The notes under the pieces were generated by a model, which ran no database searches, was not told where the DNA came from, and saw only the letters and a program-made list of their open reading frames with translations. A DNA stretch of 64,000 nt from Blattamonas nauphoetae (Eukaryota; Preaxostyla; Oxymonadida), in assembly GCA_033064195.1 (NCBI GenBank), contig JARBJD010000055.1, forward strand, positions 248,001 through 312,000, in the 5' to 3' direction. The position numbers were made by a program, and so were the translations under genes. The stretch's first letter is position 1, and each line of letters opens with the position of its first letter. Positions 1 to 11,609 of this stretch are shown piece by piece.

Positions 1-403
1 CAAGATTCTTTCTTTTTCAACCAAGCTTCGACATTGGATTGAAGAGCAAGTGTCTCCTCTTCATCCTAATCCGATTCCATTTCAACCACAGCTTCCACTC
101 GATCATTCCTTTCACGTACACACTTCATTTGAAGTCTTCTGACCATCTGTTCATCCCACTCTTCGTGCTGACTGAAACTATACCATAGTGACTTTATGTG
201 GTCATCACCACTCAGGAATGTCCTGGCTCGAAAGGCCTCTTTCCCTTTGGACGTCAAATAGTATCCTAAGATGGCGAATGTTCACGAGGATTGGTGGAGA
301 GTTAGCAATTGCCATTGAATTCGATTCCAGCATTCCTACAGTCTCGAAGAGAGGGTAAAGCAGGTCGTGGAGGTCCAAAAAATGGAGTTCACTGTCGGAT
401 AGA
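1..403. other. Unassigned DNA, no supported gene
   Basis: Only short overlapping reading frames on both strands are present. None shows a recognisable motif, and no repeat boundary is visible before the target duplication at 404-411. Confidence 0.4.
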
Positions 404-411
404 GCCATCAA

Positions 412-1023
412 CAGGGTTCCTACAGATCAGATCAATTTGGGCCTGAGATAAATTTGAGTGGATCTGAAGCCCATGGGACCCAATTCGGTTTTTCCTCAAG
501 ATCTAAGTCTTGCAACTCAAATCATTTGTAGTTTCGAACCCCAGCATGAAACGGGAAGAATCTGCTTTCTTTTCGGTGGAAATTTAGTCATTTCTAAGAA
601 TAAATTGGATCAAGAACGATGGATACTGATTCCATCTGCTCAGACCTTTAATTTCCTGAAAACTCTTCTTTCTCGCGTGTTTCAGGATCAAATATTGCTC
701 CACTTCCATCCTCACGCTCTTTTTCAATGCGACAATTAAATCTGGAAGGAATACGAGGAAAAGAGACAAGAAATGAACATCGGGCTTCACATATAAAATC
801 TTTTTCGACATAAACATTTATCCAAACCAGTTTGTATCGTCTTCACTTCAACACACCTTTGGAAAGCTTCACCACAATTGTTCACCACAAATTTTCTGCC
901 GTCTCGAGGGATTTTTGCTCTTTTTTGATGAATTACATGTGGAAAAAAAGAAGGAATCAATAGTCTGGAAATTTGGTGAGATCAAAAAACCCTGAGATCC
1001 GTGAGATCAATGTATGAACCCTG
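412..1023. mobile_element. hAT-like MITE, 612 bp
   Basis: The element begins CAGGGTTCC and ends GAACCCTG. It is flanked by a perfect 8-bp duplication, GCCATCAA, at 404-411 and 1024-1031. An 8-bp duplication with CAGGG tips is the signature of hAT elements. Near the right end the words GTGAGATC and GAGATC repeat, a feature shared with the small element at 5514-5761 and the end fragment near 51371. There is no transposase, so it is non-autonomous and was presumably moved in trans by a hAT transposase. Confidence 0.85.
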
Positions 1024-1031
1024 GCCATCAA

Positions 1032-3104
1032 CATCGAAAGCGATTGACGGTTGCTCTGAACCATTAAACGATCGGGCCGCACGAAATCCAACCCGAGCCG
1101 ATGAACTTTGGCGGATTGGGGAAATCTGGTTTAGAGGTTGGAACATTCTCAGAAAAAGATGAAAGAGGATCGAGTGTGAATGTGACGTAGGGCTGTGTTC
1201 AGTTTGTGAGCCCAACACTGGAAATAACGAGGCGCAAAATCAAATGTTCTTTTTCGAAGTTGGTCAGACAGTTTCCCCACGTTCGGAGAGAGTGTGACTC
1301 GACATGTTGGAGGAAGAAGCTCTGACACTAGTCGATCTGGAAAATGTTGACCTGCTTCCATGATCGCTGTGATTGATTGCTTTGTTGACGGGCTGAAATG
1401 GCATCTATGATCGACAAAAGTGGAAATAGTGCCGCGACACAAGCAATGATAAGTGATGGATTTTGAGGATGGTGGATGAGATCTGAGTCTGCGAATGGGA
1501 AATCAGTTAAAACAGAAAAACGTACACCTGCTGTAGCTTGAATTGTTTTATTTGGACTGATTGTGATCACTTGACGAAAAAGTTTTTTTGTGCAATATCG
1601 TCCAATTTCCAGGACTAGACATTTTTGTCCAGGTGTGGTATACTCCTTTTTGAAGACGAATCAAATCAGTTCAACTATTTTTTCAATATTAGAAGAAATG
1701 ACCACATTCGGAGGAGGATGGATATTTCTACAATTTCTGGGTGTTTTTTGTCCAAATACTGTGTCTTTATTTCTATCATCTAAAAGAATAAAAAAGGGAT
1801 AATACTGATAGTTCAGACGAATAAATGAAAGAAGTGGGAGGATTGAACCGTCATTCAGATCAAAGCAATCACACTGTTTTCACTTTGACATGACCTCTGT
1901 CCGATGTCCAAGCAGAGCGAGGTTTGATGTATGGAAGTGGTAGACTGGTTGGGAAGGGGAACAGATTGGATGAGGGAAAAGTCGATTGTAGAGTGAACAA
2001 AGAGTCGTGGACGAAGGAGATAATGAATGAGAACGAGCAAGATTGTTTGAGAAATGACGATAAAGCGGAGGGTGGCAGATAATGTGGAGAGGTAGACGTG
2101 GTCACACAATGGCATCGGGAGATGGTCAGGGTTGGGAGGCGTGAGTATGTTTTGGAATATCGTGAGATCTTTTGATCTCACGATGAGTTTTTTTTATGTG
2201 AGATCAGTCTCCGATTTAAGCGTATAATTTTCTCCAATTTTCCTTGTTTTCTCTCTTAGGTTTATCATTGTTCATGATAAAACTCTTTCCACTTTACCCC
2301 TCTTGACATCTCTTCTCGCTTGTTGTCGCTAAAACGGTATGATGACACATCTTTCCCATGTAAATTCTTGGAACTGTTCAAAGATGAGTCGAAACCAATA
2401 AACTATGTGTCATTCAGCTGTCAACGATGAGATCGCTCCCTCTCATATGTTTGAGAGGAGCAACCTGCTTCATCGATGAAAAAGATCTCAAACTGACTTA
2501 CGGAAGTCAAACATTTTTAGCTTACTCTGCTTTTCAGTTTGATTTTTTTGTTACTTTTTCGAGTATCAATCTTTCGCATTAAAATAATGACCATTCATTC
2601 ACTTCGTTCTCTTTCTCTTTTTCCCGCTCAGGTCTGTTTATTTCAGAAAATGAACATTCATTTCTCCATTCGTAAATCCTTTCTGGCGTGATCACATTCG
2701 TTGGTTGTCTTTTAGAGAACGGCCTGGACTTCAGCGCCAATTTCAACTCCTTTTAAGCTATTTTCAACTCTTCTGTCTCTGTTCTTTCCATTCTATCAAC
2801 AGGCGAACATCATACTCAGTTCGTACACATTGTCTGTTTCTGTTTCGATTTGTGAACTTGTGTGAGCAAAATTTCACTTTCCACGATGATTTCATGAGAG
2901 AGTTGCTCCTTGGCATGAAATACATTTGCCTTCTCTATTCGAAGAATGATGATTGTCTCGTTTTCGCTCGCTGAAGCTGCTCCACCTAGTGGGGGATCAT
3001 TGTGAGAGATGGATCCTGAAAATGGAGAAGAACCTGGAACGAGAAACAATACGATTATCGGCTTTATCGTGAAACTTAAAGAAATGAAAGGACGACACAA
3101 GACT
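1032..3104. other. Unassigned DNA with a possible solitary MITE end
   Basis: I see no supportable gene in this stretch. At 2128 a CAGGGTTGG tip is followed by two GATCTCA-type words (about 2162-2206), like the subterminal repeats of the hAT-like MITEs, but I could not find its partner end or a duplication. Pyrimidine- and purine-rich tracts create the hydrophobic reading frame on the minus strand at 1855-2181, which I do not believe is a gene. Confidence 0.35.
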
Positions 3105-3650
3105 CCAATTGGATTTGACTACCTATCGAGGACCGGCTAACCTTGTGCAGACAAATTCTGTTCTAATTCAATCTATAACTTCTGTCACCTTGGAGAATCC
3201 ACAACCTCCCCGCTTGAAGGCCTGCACCTTGATTTACAGGACTCTTTTGTCACCACAAGTCAACATCTATTCTCTACCATCGATCAAATTTCAACGTATA
3301 CGAGAACACAAGTGGCAAATGTCAAGACGCATATCGAAAAAGAAAAATGTGGTCAACCCCAGTAATAAATTTAGATCAAGATTTCCTGCCAAAAAAATGT
3401 GATTGCTCTATGTGGATCACACACCAAATTCCTTGCCTTTGTTACGGCAGATCTGTTTCGAAAAACCGTTTGCAGATTCAACCCCACGAGATTGGGAAGG
3501 CACGGTGTCTGGATCCAAACACAACAGAGTCAAATCAACTCCTTGAACCCAAAAGCCGACAGCAAGATACCAAAGCGGAAAACAGAGCTAAATCGGATAC
3601 TCAAGTCAACCCTCCACCCCAACAAAGACAAAATTAGTCCTCGTATTGCA
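3105..3650 (+). pseudogene. Mutator-like (MULE) transposase relic, C-terminal part
   Basis: This is a decayed C-terminal part of a MULE transposase. Reading across frames one sees FDYLSRT, then a GESTTSPLEGLHLDLQDS stretch, then a SWIM-type zinc finger (CDCSMWITHQIPCLCY, about 3401-3450). The same order occurs in the better preserved copy at 10616-11400, where the matching stretches are FDYLSKTWLP, GEKTTSPLEDLH and CDCLLAKTHKLLCEC. In MULEs this region follows the catalytic core, and the SWIM finger is thought to bind DNA. The catalytic core is not visible upstream, several frame changes are needed, and no terminal repeats were found. I regard it as a dead fragment. Confidence 0.6.
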
Positions 3651-3950
3651 TGATTTCACTTCACGGGACATGAAAGGGCTGAACAACGACTGTGCAAAAA
3701 AGTTAACCAGAAGGCGAGAGGAGTGGACTGCATCTGAAGGCGAAGGGAGTGGATGGCTTTTGATTCCCTTTTCATGACCTATAAGATCCATTTGGTCGAT
3801 AATTTCTGATTGAATGAAATCTAGAACAGTATGAAAAACAGGAGGAACATCCTTGCGACTAAAGATATGGAGGGTTCCATTATTTCGATCATACACAATT
3901 TCGAGAATCCGAATCAGAAAACGAGTATTATCCGTCTTGTCAGTGTTTAG
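3606..3950 (-). pseudogene. Hypothetical coding-like fragment, minus strand
   Basis: An open frame reads on the minus strand from about 3950 down to 3606, with protein-like composition (starting NTRFLIRILEIVYDRNNG, then HIFSRKDVPPVF and FIQSEIIDQM). I do not recognise the family. The frame has no convincing start or end and lies directly beside a MULE relic, so it may be part of a decayed host gene. It shares no obvious similarity with other parts of the window. Confidence 0.25.
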
Positions 3951-4165
3951 TCAAATTGCACAAGAATGACATCGAACGGTGTCTCCAACTAATCATTGAG
4001 AATGGACAATGGATGTCTCAGCTGTGTGATGAGACGAGATTCGATGAAGAATATTTGCACTTTTTTCATGATCTCAAAGAATCTCACTCAAAGAAATCTT
4101 GTTGGAAAAAAAGGTATTTTGAGTGTCTTTCGTCGCCCTATTGGGCCAAAAACCTTGTTTTGTGA
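3951..4165 (+). pseudogene. Hypothetical coding-like fragment, plus strand
   Basis: A 69-residue open frame (it includes NDIERCLQLIIENGQWM and EEYLHFFHDLKES) has amino-acid use more like a real helical protein than the surrounding frames. I recognise no domain. It sits back to back with the minus-strand fragment just upstream. It could be an exon or fragment of a lost host gene. The evidence is composition only. Confidence 0.2.
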
Positions 4166-4402
4166 TTCATGACGGATGTCTGTTTGTGGAGAAAAAGGTG
4201 CAAAAAGTTGATAAAAATGTGTGCATTCCTGTTTTGAATGGTACTTAGAAGATTTTTCCTGACCTTGGAGAGTATCACTAGCATTCATCAATGTCATTGG
4301 AGAGACGAATACGAGTCGAAATCGCTTCATCCATTCGCGTTTGAGCCGAATCTCTTATCTTTTTGTCAACGAAGTTGCTAGGATGATGGTGATGGATTTA
4401 TT

Positions 4403-4687
4403 TCAAACAAGAGCGTGTTCGACTGTTCGAAAGATTGAATCCCGCCTTGTGCGATGGACGATAGGAAGTCCCACATTCAAAACCAATCTCCTATTATTTT
4501 GGAGAACTTGATTGTATTTTCTTTCGAAGGGGTGTTTGATTTGATGGAACAGTCTTTTCAAGATTTTTGATCGAGGCGTGGCATGAGTTGTTAATTTCAT
4601 GTAATGTTTGTGACCGTCGAACTTTTGAATGATGTCAACAATTCTGACCCATTTGCCATCTTTGACGATTCTCTCGAATGCAATCAT
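4403..4687 (-). pseudogene. Fragment of a repeated host family with an IIQKF motif
   Basis: This minus-strand frame carries GKWVRIVDIIQKFDGHK. Near-identical words occur again at about 63256-63300 on the plus strand (QIIQKFDCHK) and 63400-63480 on the minus strand (QMGKIFDIIQKFEDK). The three matches suggest dispersed fragments of one protein family. I cannot name it. All three pieces lack believable ends, so I treat them as decayed copies. Confidence 0.3.
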
Positions 4688-4819
4688 CGATTGCTGAATG
4701 GAGATAAACGTTCGACCAATGTGGTTCTCGTTTCGAACACGTCGTGTTCGGTTTTTTCTCAGCCTCTTGTAGTTTGGTTGATTCTATCAAAAGTGACACG
4801 ACAATGGCTCTGTCAAAGG

Positions 4820-5320
4820 GAAGTGTCGAGGATCGGGATACTCCGCACTCTGTTGGTACCAAAATCTCACCTCATTTCTACTTTCAGTTTTTGGTCGACC
4901 TTTCACGAGGAGAGATGTTACCTTAAAAGGCGATAGTAAAAGACTATAGAAATCAAGTTGTGAGATTGATAGTGGACAAAAAAGTGGTGCTTTTTTCGCT
5001 TCCGTTTGCTCAATTGGCTCTATCAAAGAGAACTTTCCTCTTTTCTTTTCCTTAAATGGATCCAGGAAGCTCATTTATCATCCAAAATCAATTCGAATTT
5101 CACATTGTTTTCATCTGGATCTAGTGACTGTACGGTGATATTTTACGAAAAAAGAGAAAGAAAACGGTGTCAGAGAATGATTCTGTCGCGGATGATCTCG
5201 CTTTTTTGACATTTGAGTTTCCTAATTTTGAACACCAGCAGACCTCACCTCCTAAATGAAGGGAGTGAGGTCTTTGATCCTCACGTTGACACGAAAAGAG
5301 TTAGACAACTATAAACCCTG
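4820..5320. mobile_element. Non-autonomous element, diverged copy of 7463-8048
   Basis: This stretch is a diverged direct copy of the element at 7463-8048. The shared order is a TCACCTC-type word, a CACGAGGA word, a GATAGTGGA block, an AAATGGAT block and finally paired AGGTGAGGT words before an AAACCCTG tip at 5313-5320. The left end is too eroded to place exactly and I found no duplication. It is probably an older hAT-like MITE. Confidence 0.6.
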
Positions 5321-5513
5321 TATATGACTCACTGTTTCAGGATGAAAACGAAACTCGGGAGTGGCTCATCTCCCCTTAAATTCCTCCTCATTGACAATGC
5401 CCAGAATGCGTATTTCTCGATCCCTACATCCTCAGAGACAATGGAATGATCACACGGTGCAAGGGTCGAAATTTGGAATGTAAATGTCGATATGCCATCA
5501 CAAGAGGAATGAA

Positions 5514-5761
5514 CAGACATTATGTGTAGATCTCATTGATCTCAACATTTCAAAATCATAATCGTGGTCAAGCGACTCTACCCAAATATCCTTCACGATA
5601 ATAATCATGTGAAATGAGTTAAGGATGGAAGAACAGTCGAAAAAAATAATATTGAAGCCTTCGTCTGGTCAATTTCGACAATTTTGATCTCGGCCCATCA
5701 AAAATTTTGAGATCAATCGATCTCAATTTATTCGGAATTGATCTCAAGACCATTAACCCTG
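5514..5761. mobile_element. hAT-like MITE, 248 bp
   Basis: A short element starts CAGACATTATG and ends TTAACCCTG, flanked by perfect 8-bp duplications GGAATGAA at 5506-5513 and 5762-5769. Inside are several GATCTCA or GATCAAT words near both ends, as in the 412-1023 element. It has no coding capacity. The duplication length and CAGGG-like tips again point to mobilisation by a hAT transposase. Confidence 0.8.
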
Positions 5762-5907
5762 GGAATGAAACACTCCAGCAATTCTTGATGCAACCGGAAT
5801 TCGAGAAAAAACATAAGATGACTGGCGCGACAACTTTCGACAAGCATCCAGCTGGATCTTCCTGAAACAGCTTCATCCACTCGGAGGTGAAGGACAAACC
5901 ATCGAGA

Positions 5908-6957
5908 CTCAATACTGGCACCAATTCCAGTACGTGACGAACCAGATCCCGACGATGGTTATAAATGGCGAACGGGTGTATTTAATCACCCTATGGGACC
6001 GATACCGCAACCCAACAAAGGTTCTTGAGATGTGGGAGTTGCCTCACCGACCATACCAACAGACAATTCGAGATCTTGTTCGACGATTCGAAAAGACCGG
6101 GAACACGGATGATCTGCCAAGATCAGGCCGCCCACCCACAGCAAGAACACCTGCTATCTGAGAACGTGTGAACCAAGTTGCCCAAATCAATCTGACAATG
6201 TCCATCAGGCAAAGAATGCTCATCCGTTCACTTGGCTACAAACCATCTCGCATGAAATCGTCCCACTGGTTATATGACCAAAATTATCAAGAACGCATGA
6301 GATTCTGCTGGTGGATCCTTAACAAACATCAAGAAAACCCCGACTTTTCTCAACCAAATCTGGTTCACAGATGAATCAAGGTAGACTCTTGATTCATCTG
6401 TAAACATCCAGAACCGAAACAATTAGTCGCGAGTCAATCCACACTGACACGTCGAAATCCCAAACACTCGACTTGGTATCAACGTTTGGTGTGCGATTTC
6501 ATATCTGGGTCTGATTGGGCCAAATCTTTTCGAAGGAACTATGACAGGACCGAAAAATCGGCAGATGCTTCGCCGATCGTTCTTTTGAGCTCGTCGAGAC
6601 CTAGATCCAAGAGACACATCATGGCTCATGCAGGATGGTGCACCTGCACAGACGGCGTACAATACCATTGTGTTTCTAAATCGGAAATTGCCTGGGAAAC
6701 GTAAAGGAAAGGACGGCACATACAGTTGGCCAGCCAGAAGTCCGGATCTCTCTCCGTGCGACTTCTGGCTGTGGAATGAGCTCACTGAACGTGGCTATAT
6801 CCATAATCCACGAATCCTGCCACAACTCGAACAACAGATACGAGCAGCCACAACGACCATCCCACATGCCATCATACAACGAGTTTGTAGAAGAGTTGTC
6901 CAATGCTACAGAATGTGTCTTCAACGTGCTGGAAACTCTGTTGAAATTGAATGATCA
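5908..6957 (+). pseudogene. Tc1/mariner-superfamily transposase relic, DD41D type
   Basis: Translated pieces show a helix-turn-helix region (RDLVRRFEKTGNTDDLPRSG, about 6075-6135), then INVWCAIS (about 6480), then MQDGAPAQ (about 6628-6650) and ARSPDLSPCDFWLW (about 6735-6775). These match the order of a Tc1/mariner transposase. Counting between the last two catalytic aspartates gives 41 residues, a DD41D spacing that differs from the DD34D mariner at 19590-20621. The frame changes at least twice and is crossed by stops (for example after ARTPAI at 6160), so it is inactive. I could not define terminal repeats or a TA duplication. Confidence 0.75.
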
Positions 6958-7139
6958 ATCTCTCCCAAAGCTTGACAGTTGATCCTGAACGATTTCTGAA
7001 CGTGAAGACACTTTTTTCTGGAGTTGTTGATGAGTTCGTGGCTGTCAGTTCTTTGATTATGCAAAAATGAGTTGTCTCTTCGATCACAATGACAAGCGCC
7101 TGTCACCTTTCTTGAATCGCTTGATTGATGGAAATCACG

Positions 7140-8900
7140 AGAGATGGCTCGGATGACCTCTCCGATGCTTGTCTGGAAGTTCTCGTGTGTTCAGAAATTA
7201 AAATCTGTCGTTTGATCCGGACTGAAGAATGTTGTGCGCAGTTCTGAAGAGAGAACATGTCCCATCGCTACACATTCGTTATTGAGACTCTCGAGCTCGA
7301 GAATCTGATTCGAATTGGTTTCTCGACTCTCGAACAGCGATAGCTCTAAAGATTGGAGCAGCTGTTGTGGAAGGGATGTCTTTTCGAGAATGAAATCCAG
7401 ATTTGCAACGCGGAGGAAATTTGTGATGTTCTTGAAGAAGGAGCAGAGTCGAGTGGTATTGTCAGGGTTTGGATCGGGTCCTCACCTGACTCACCCTCGA
7501 AAGACCTCACCTCTTTTCTAAGTTATGTTTTTGGTTTAATTCTCACGAGGATTCTCATTTGATGAAAAAATTGATTATATAGATTGAGCAAAATTTCTAA
7601 ATTTGAGATGGATAGTGGAAAAAGAATGTGGTCCAGTTTTTCGCTTCAATTTTCTCAATATGCTCAATCAAGGAGAAATTTCCTCTTTTTTTCATTAAAT
7701 GGATTCGAGAAGCTTATTTAACATCTAAAATCAACTTGAAAGTCACATTGGATCACTCTATGGAAAAACTGAAAATTGATCCAACCCACCAACTTGATTG
7801 TCATCTGAATCAAGTGACAATTTCAGTGATTTTTTGCGAAAAAAGAGAAATTCAACTGTGTCCGGTGATGTGGAAGGAAATTTAAGGTGCGAAATGGTGT
7901 CGGAGAGTCGTGTTGTGGTCGATGATCTCACTTTTTTGGATTTTCAGTTGCCTATTTCGGACATCGAGAGACCTCACCTCCAAAATTGGGAGGTGAGGTC
8001 TTTCGACCTCACGTTTACGCTTATTGTGTCTGACATCTGTAAACCCTGGGTATTTTGATCTGAATCTGTTTCGTGCCCTGACAGAATGACATCGCAATAG
8101 TTAAGTGTCTGTGATACCGATCTGTGAAATGTACTCCATCTCACTTTGCACGGTTTTGATAATTTTCTGTCGGGAAGATTTCTTTTGCGCAACACATCTC
8201 TGAATGCATTCTTTTTTGGATGGGACCGAGTGATAGAATTGATAAGTCGAATACAGTTTTGGACAGTACTCTGAATCTCTGGTTGAGTCTTATGGTCGAA
8301 GGTGTGTTCCAGAGTTAAATTGAATCGGTGAGATTGGCAATGATGATGTAGAATGAGAGGGTTTGCCGCTCTCAGATGCGACAAAATCCCCGTTGAGCCC
8401 CAACCATTGCAGGGTCGCCATCTGTGGTGACACAGACAATTTGCTTCAGTTCGAGGCCTGCTTGATCCACCACGGAGAGGAACGATTGGAAGAGTTGGGC
8501 TCCGTTGGCTCCCTCCGACATTTCTTCCAGGCCGACGAGTAACACCTCCATTTTCCCACCAACCAGAAATCGGAGGTTCACAGCTCGCAACCGTCAAGAC
8601 ATTGAAAGATGTTCATTTCGTATTCGAAAACGTGTCATAAGGTTCAGCCGTTCATCGAAAGACAGATTTCAAAATCAAAAAATCACACCGTTCTTTCCAA
8701 CGCTTCCTCAAAGTGTGTCGAATCAGTTTCAGGAAATGTCACAGAGTTCCTCTCTTTCAGCCCCATCGTTTTCAAAATCGCTGCGCCTTCGGAAATGACA
8801 CACTTTCGAAATGTTTCTCTTCTGAGCTTTGTCTGTTTGGCGATGTGAAGAATGTGCGAGAGAGAAGACGAGAGAAATTGAAGAAGTCACAAAGAGAAAA
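7140..8900 (-). pseudogene. hAT transposase relic (DUF4371-like), split by a MITE
   Basis: Minus-strand frames between 8600 and 8049 resemble the DUF4371/hAT transposases found in zinc-finger-MYM and SCAN3-like proteins. They include VCVTTDGDPAMVGAQRGF (about 8380-8440), then CQSHRFNLTLEHTF and LINSITRSHPKKN, then PCKVRWSTFHRSVS. The reading continues beyond the MITE at 7463-8048 with FFKNITNFLRVANLDF and LNNECVAMGHVLSSEL (about 7460-7240). Upstream pieces such as FDERLNLMTRF lie near 8640. At least one frame change separates the pieces. This is a dead member of the superfamily that could once have mobilised the nearby CAGGG-tipped MITEs. Confidence 0.7.
7463..8048. mobile_element. hAT-like MITE nested in the hAT relic, 586 bp
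   Basis: The element starts CAGGGTTTGG and ends AAACCCTG. Its flanks GGTATTGT (7455-7462) and GGTATTTT (8049-8056) form an 8-bp duplication with one change. Reading the hAT relic across the two flanks shows that the MITE landed inside that gene. Subterminal AGGTGAGGTC words occur on both sides in inverted order. It has no coding capacity. Confidence 0.8.
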
Positions 8901-9157
8901 GACACACCACGCTGAGAATTAAAATTGTGTGATCTTCAAAGCAAACTCGGGACTTGGTGATGTTCTGGGATTCGTTGAAACTGTAAACTTTGAGTGTCTG
9001 AAAATATCATGGAAGGAAAAACATTCACTGACACTTTCGTGAAACTTCTCACTAAGGCAAAGATGGACACTCTCCACCACACACAGGTCCTTCTCAGTGA
9101 TTGTGTTAGTTGAAACAAGAAACAACATAAAACTTTCCATTATCAAACAGGTCAATA
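8901..9157. other. Unassigned spacer
   Basis: I see no recognisable gene or repeat between the hAT relic and the next element. Confidence 0.3.
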
Positions 9158-9904
9158 CAGTCGGAATAGTTCAACATCGCAGGAAAATTGTTCAACATCG
9201 CAACGGAATGGTTCAACACCGAACAAAACAGTTCAACATCGCAACGGAATAGTTCAACATCGAACAAGAAATGCGTATGACGATAAAAAGCATCAGAGCA
9301 TTCAAAAAAAGCATACACGTTTTATTGTAGTGAATTATGTACAGAAACGAAGAAACCGACATTTTTTTCATTGTTTTGAGATTCGATCGGAAATAGAATG
9401 CACTTTTCACCCTTTTCCATTCATCATTGTCGACAACAATTGTTTTCACATTTTTTTCCCAAACTCGGTATTCAGACCTAAACGGTCCGTTTGACTCTGA
9501 TTTTCACCCCCTCTGTCATCAAAAACATCGTTTATCTCCGTTCACTGGAGTTCATGACCACGGCTGTCAGACCCGATTTTGCGTCGGAACTTAAGAAATG
9601 ACCACCTTCCAAATTGGGTTTGTCAATTATTACTTCCAACTTCATATTTTTTGGATATCCTTGCCATGGATGATCATGTCATAGAAAGTTGAGCAGTTGT
9701 GAGATTCAATGCATGGACATGTGGCAACAGCGTGAAGAAAGAGATGTTGAGGTCAATTCAGGCCTTATGGCACACAAATAAAGGAGAGGCTTTTTTTGTT
9801 CAATGTTGCATTATTCGTTTTCGATGTTGAACAATTCTGTTCGATGTTGAACTAATTTGTTCGATGTTGAAATATTTTCCTGCGATGTTGAACTATTCAG
9901 ACTG
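9158..9904. mobile_element. TIR element with repeated GTTCAACATCG ends
   Basis: The left end starts CAGTCGGAATAG and carries five spaced copies of GTTCAACATCG or a close variant (9169-9262). The right end carries about five copies of the reverse word CGATGTTGAAC (9805-9893) and finishes CTATTCAGACTG. The outer 30 bp of the two ends match in inverted order with only a few changes. No transposase is seen. Arrays of a short subterminal word are typical transposase-binding sites. I could not identify a target duplication, so the superfamily is open. Confidence 0.7.
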
Positions 9905-10228
9905 AAATGATACAAAAAACGGAGGATACTTTCCCCTGCTCACCGTCAGTAGGGTTGTACTCGAGCTGTTTAGTGTGGAGTGGTTGAACCCGTGATGTAT
10001 CTGAAAAGGAACAGTTCTGTTCATATCGTTGGGAAAAATACGTCAAATATGATGTGGTTTTCTGTGTTCATGTAGTTACAGAATGAACGGATGAATCAAG
10101 TTGAACCACAAAGAGTGAATAAAATTATGGCAGAAGTGGAGAAAGATCATGCAAGTGTTCCAGCGAACTGGTAGCTTGATCCTTAATCGATCGTCTAACA
10201 CCAACCTTACATAGAGGAACTCAATTGT
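9905..10228. other. Unassigned spacer
   Basis: I see no gene or repeat between the TIR element and the MULE relic. The sequence may include part of the MULE 5' region. Confidence 0.3.
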
Positions 10229-11606
10229 GTGTCTGATGTATTCGGATGGAAAAATTCAATTGTGTGGAGCGTGAAAAGTGATCAGAAAATGAGAGGGCAT
10301 TTCAACATCAATAGAAAACCGGAATGTTGGGAGCTGTTTCATCTGAGATGTCAGGAATCACACTTGTTCCTGATTCTGACATGGAAAGTGGTGATGAAGT
10401 GGAAACTTTCGAACACCCTCCGGCAGCAATACACGACAGTCGGGAGAAAGCCGTGGAAGACACAAAGCAGTTTGATCTGGAAAAAGGAGATGTTATGTCC
10501 ATCGCTGGCGGATGCGTGATGAAGAAAGCCATCCTGAAGTGCAAACACAGCAATTATTATCATATGCCCACTAGAGAAGACAAGATAATGAATAGAAAAT
10601 GACTGAGTTCTCCAGTGGTTAAGCGAGATGTTTGGATTTCATGACGTGAAAGTCTTCATATCCGACAGATCACTTGCCCAGTTAAACGCATCACAATTCG
10701 TTGTCCCAATCGTATCAACTATTCTTTGTCGATTCCATCTTAAAACAGCAGGAAAAGCCATCTTCATCCCACTCCTGACGAACACCAGAACCAACACTCA
10801 AGATCCGAACACATTAGATGTGTTTTTGTCAGAATTCAGTGCGTGCATCGATGCCCCTACTCGATCGGACTTTGTCCTACAATCTGAAACTGTGAAAAGA
10901 TAATACTGTTCAATTCCAAAAGGGTTTGATTACCTCTCGAAAACGTGGCTTCCATCCACTGATAAATTCTGTGGGTTTTCCATTGAACGGTACCGTCATA
11001 TTGGAGAAAAAACGACGTCGCCGCTTGAAGATCTTCACCGAGTGCTGAAAGACTGTCGTGCATCATCATCACAACAGGTATTTCCAACAGAAGAGTGAAT
11101 CTCTGTCTATACAGAAGCACATACCACATCTATCGAAACACGTCTGACCCGTGAAAAATATGGTCAGCCCCAGTATCTCCGGGATGAGTATGTTCTTCGT
11201 CCTCATCTAGTGATTGTATCAATTGATGGGCTGAAAATCATCCACGATGTTGTTCGTCATTGCCGGAAGGGCAAAATCAAAAAAGTGTGACTGTCTCTTG
11301 GCAAAAACACACAAACTCTTGTGTGAATGTCAAGTCAAACATATTCTTGATTCGAATCAACAACTTCATCCAACGCAAATTGGTCGCTGTTGGTTCCTGA
11401 ACCCCTCTCAGTCAATCTCTGACCATCATCCTCCAATCCCTGCAAGAGAGAAGAGTCTACACACGGTATTCCCCTTCCTGAAGAAAAGAAGACTCATGCT
11501 TAGTGACGCGATGATGATGAGTAGAAGTCAAACCGTCCCAGACTGCAGGATCGACAATCATCTCACAACTATCTATGATCTTTTATCTCCATTTTGCACT
11601 CTATGA
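10229..11606 (+). pseudogene. Mutator-like (MULE) transposase relic with SWIM finger
   Basis: This is the best preserved MULE transposase in the window. An N-terminal FLYWCH-like stretch (about 10490-10560, AILKCKHSNYYHMP) is followed by the central part of the catalytic core (about 10640-10760), with VFISDRSLAQLNA and ILCRFHLK. These correspond to the second catalytic aspartate and the CxxH motif of MULEs. Next come FDYLSKTWLP and TTSPLEDLHRVLKDCR (10925-11060), and a SWIM zinc finger, CDCLLAKTHKLLCEC, at 11291-11335. Reading-frame changes separate these parts, so it is inactive. The region at 11231-11290 closely matches the DNA on both sides of the Polinton and serves as a natural uninterrupted comparator. 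Confidence 0.75.
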
Positions 11607-11609
11607 TTG

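Noticed and set aside
1855-2181. 108-codon minus-strand frame as a gene
   Set aside because: It runs into the MITE-like GATCTCA end and has no recognisable domain.
9158-9904. CRISPR-like or centromeric repeat from the spaced GTTCAACATCG words
   Set aside because: The words are mirrored at both ends of a bounded element, which fits a transposon with subterminal binding sites.
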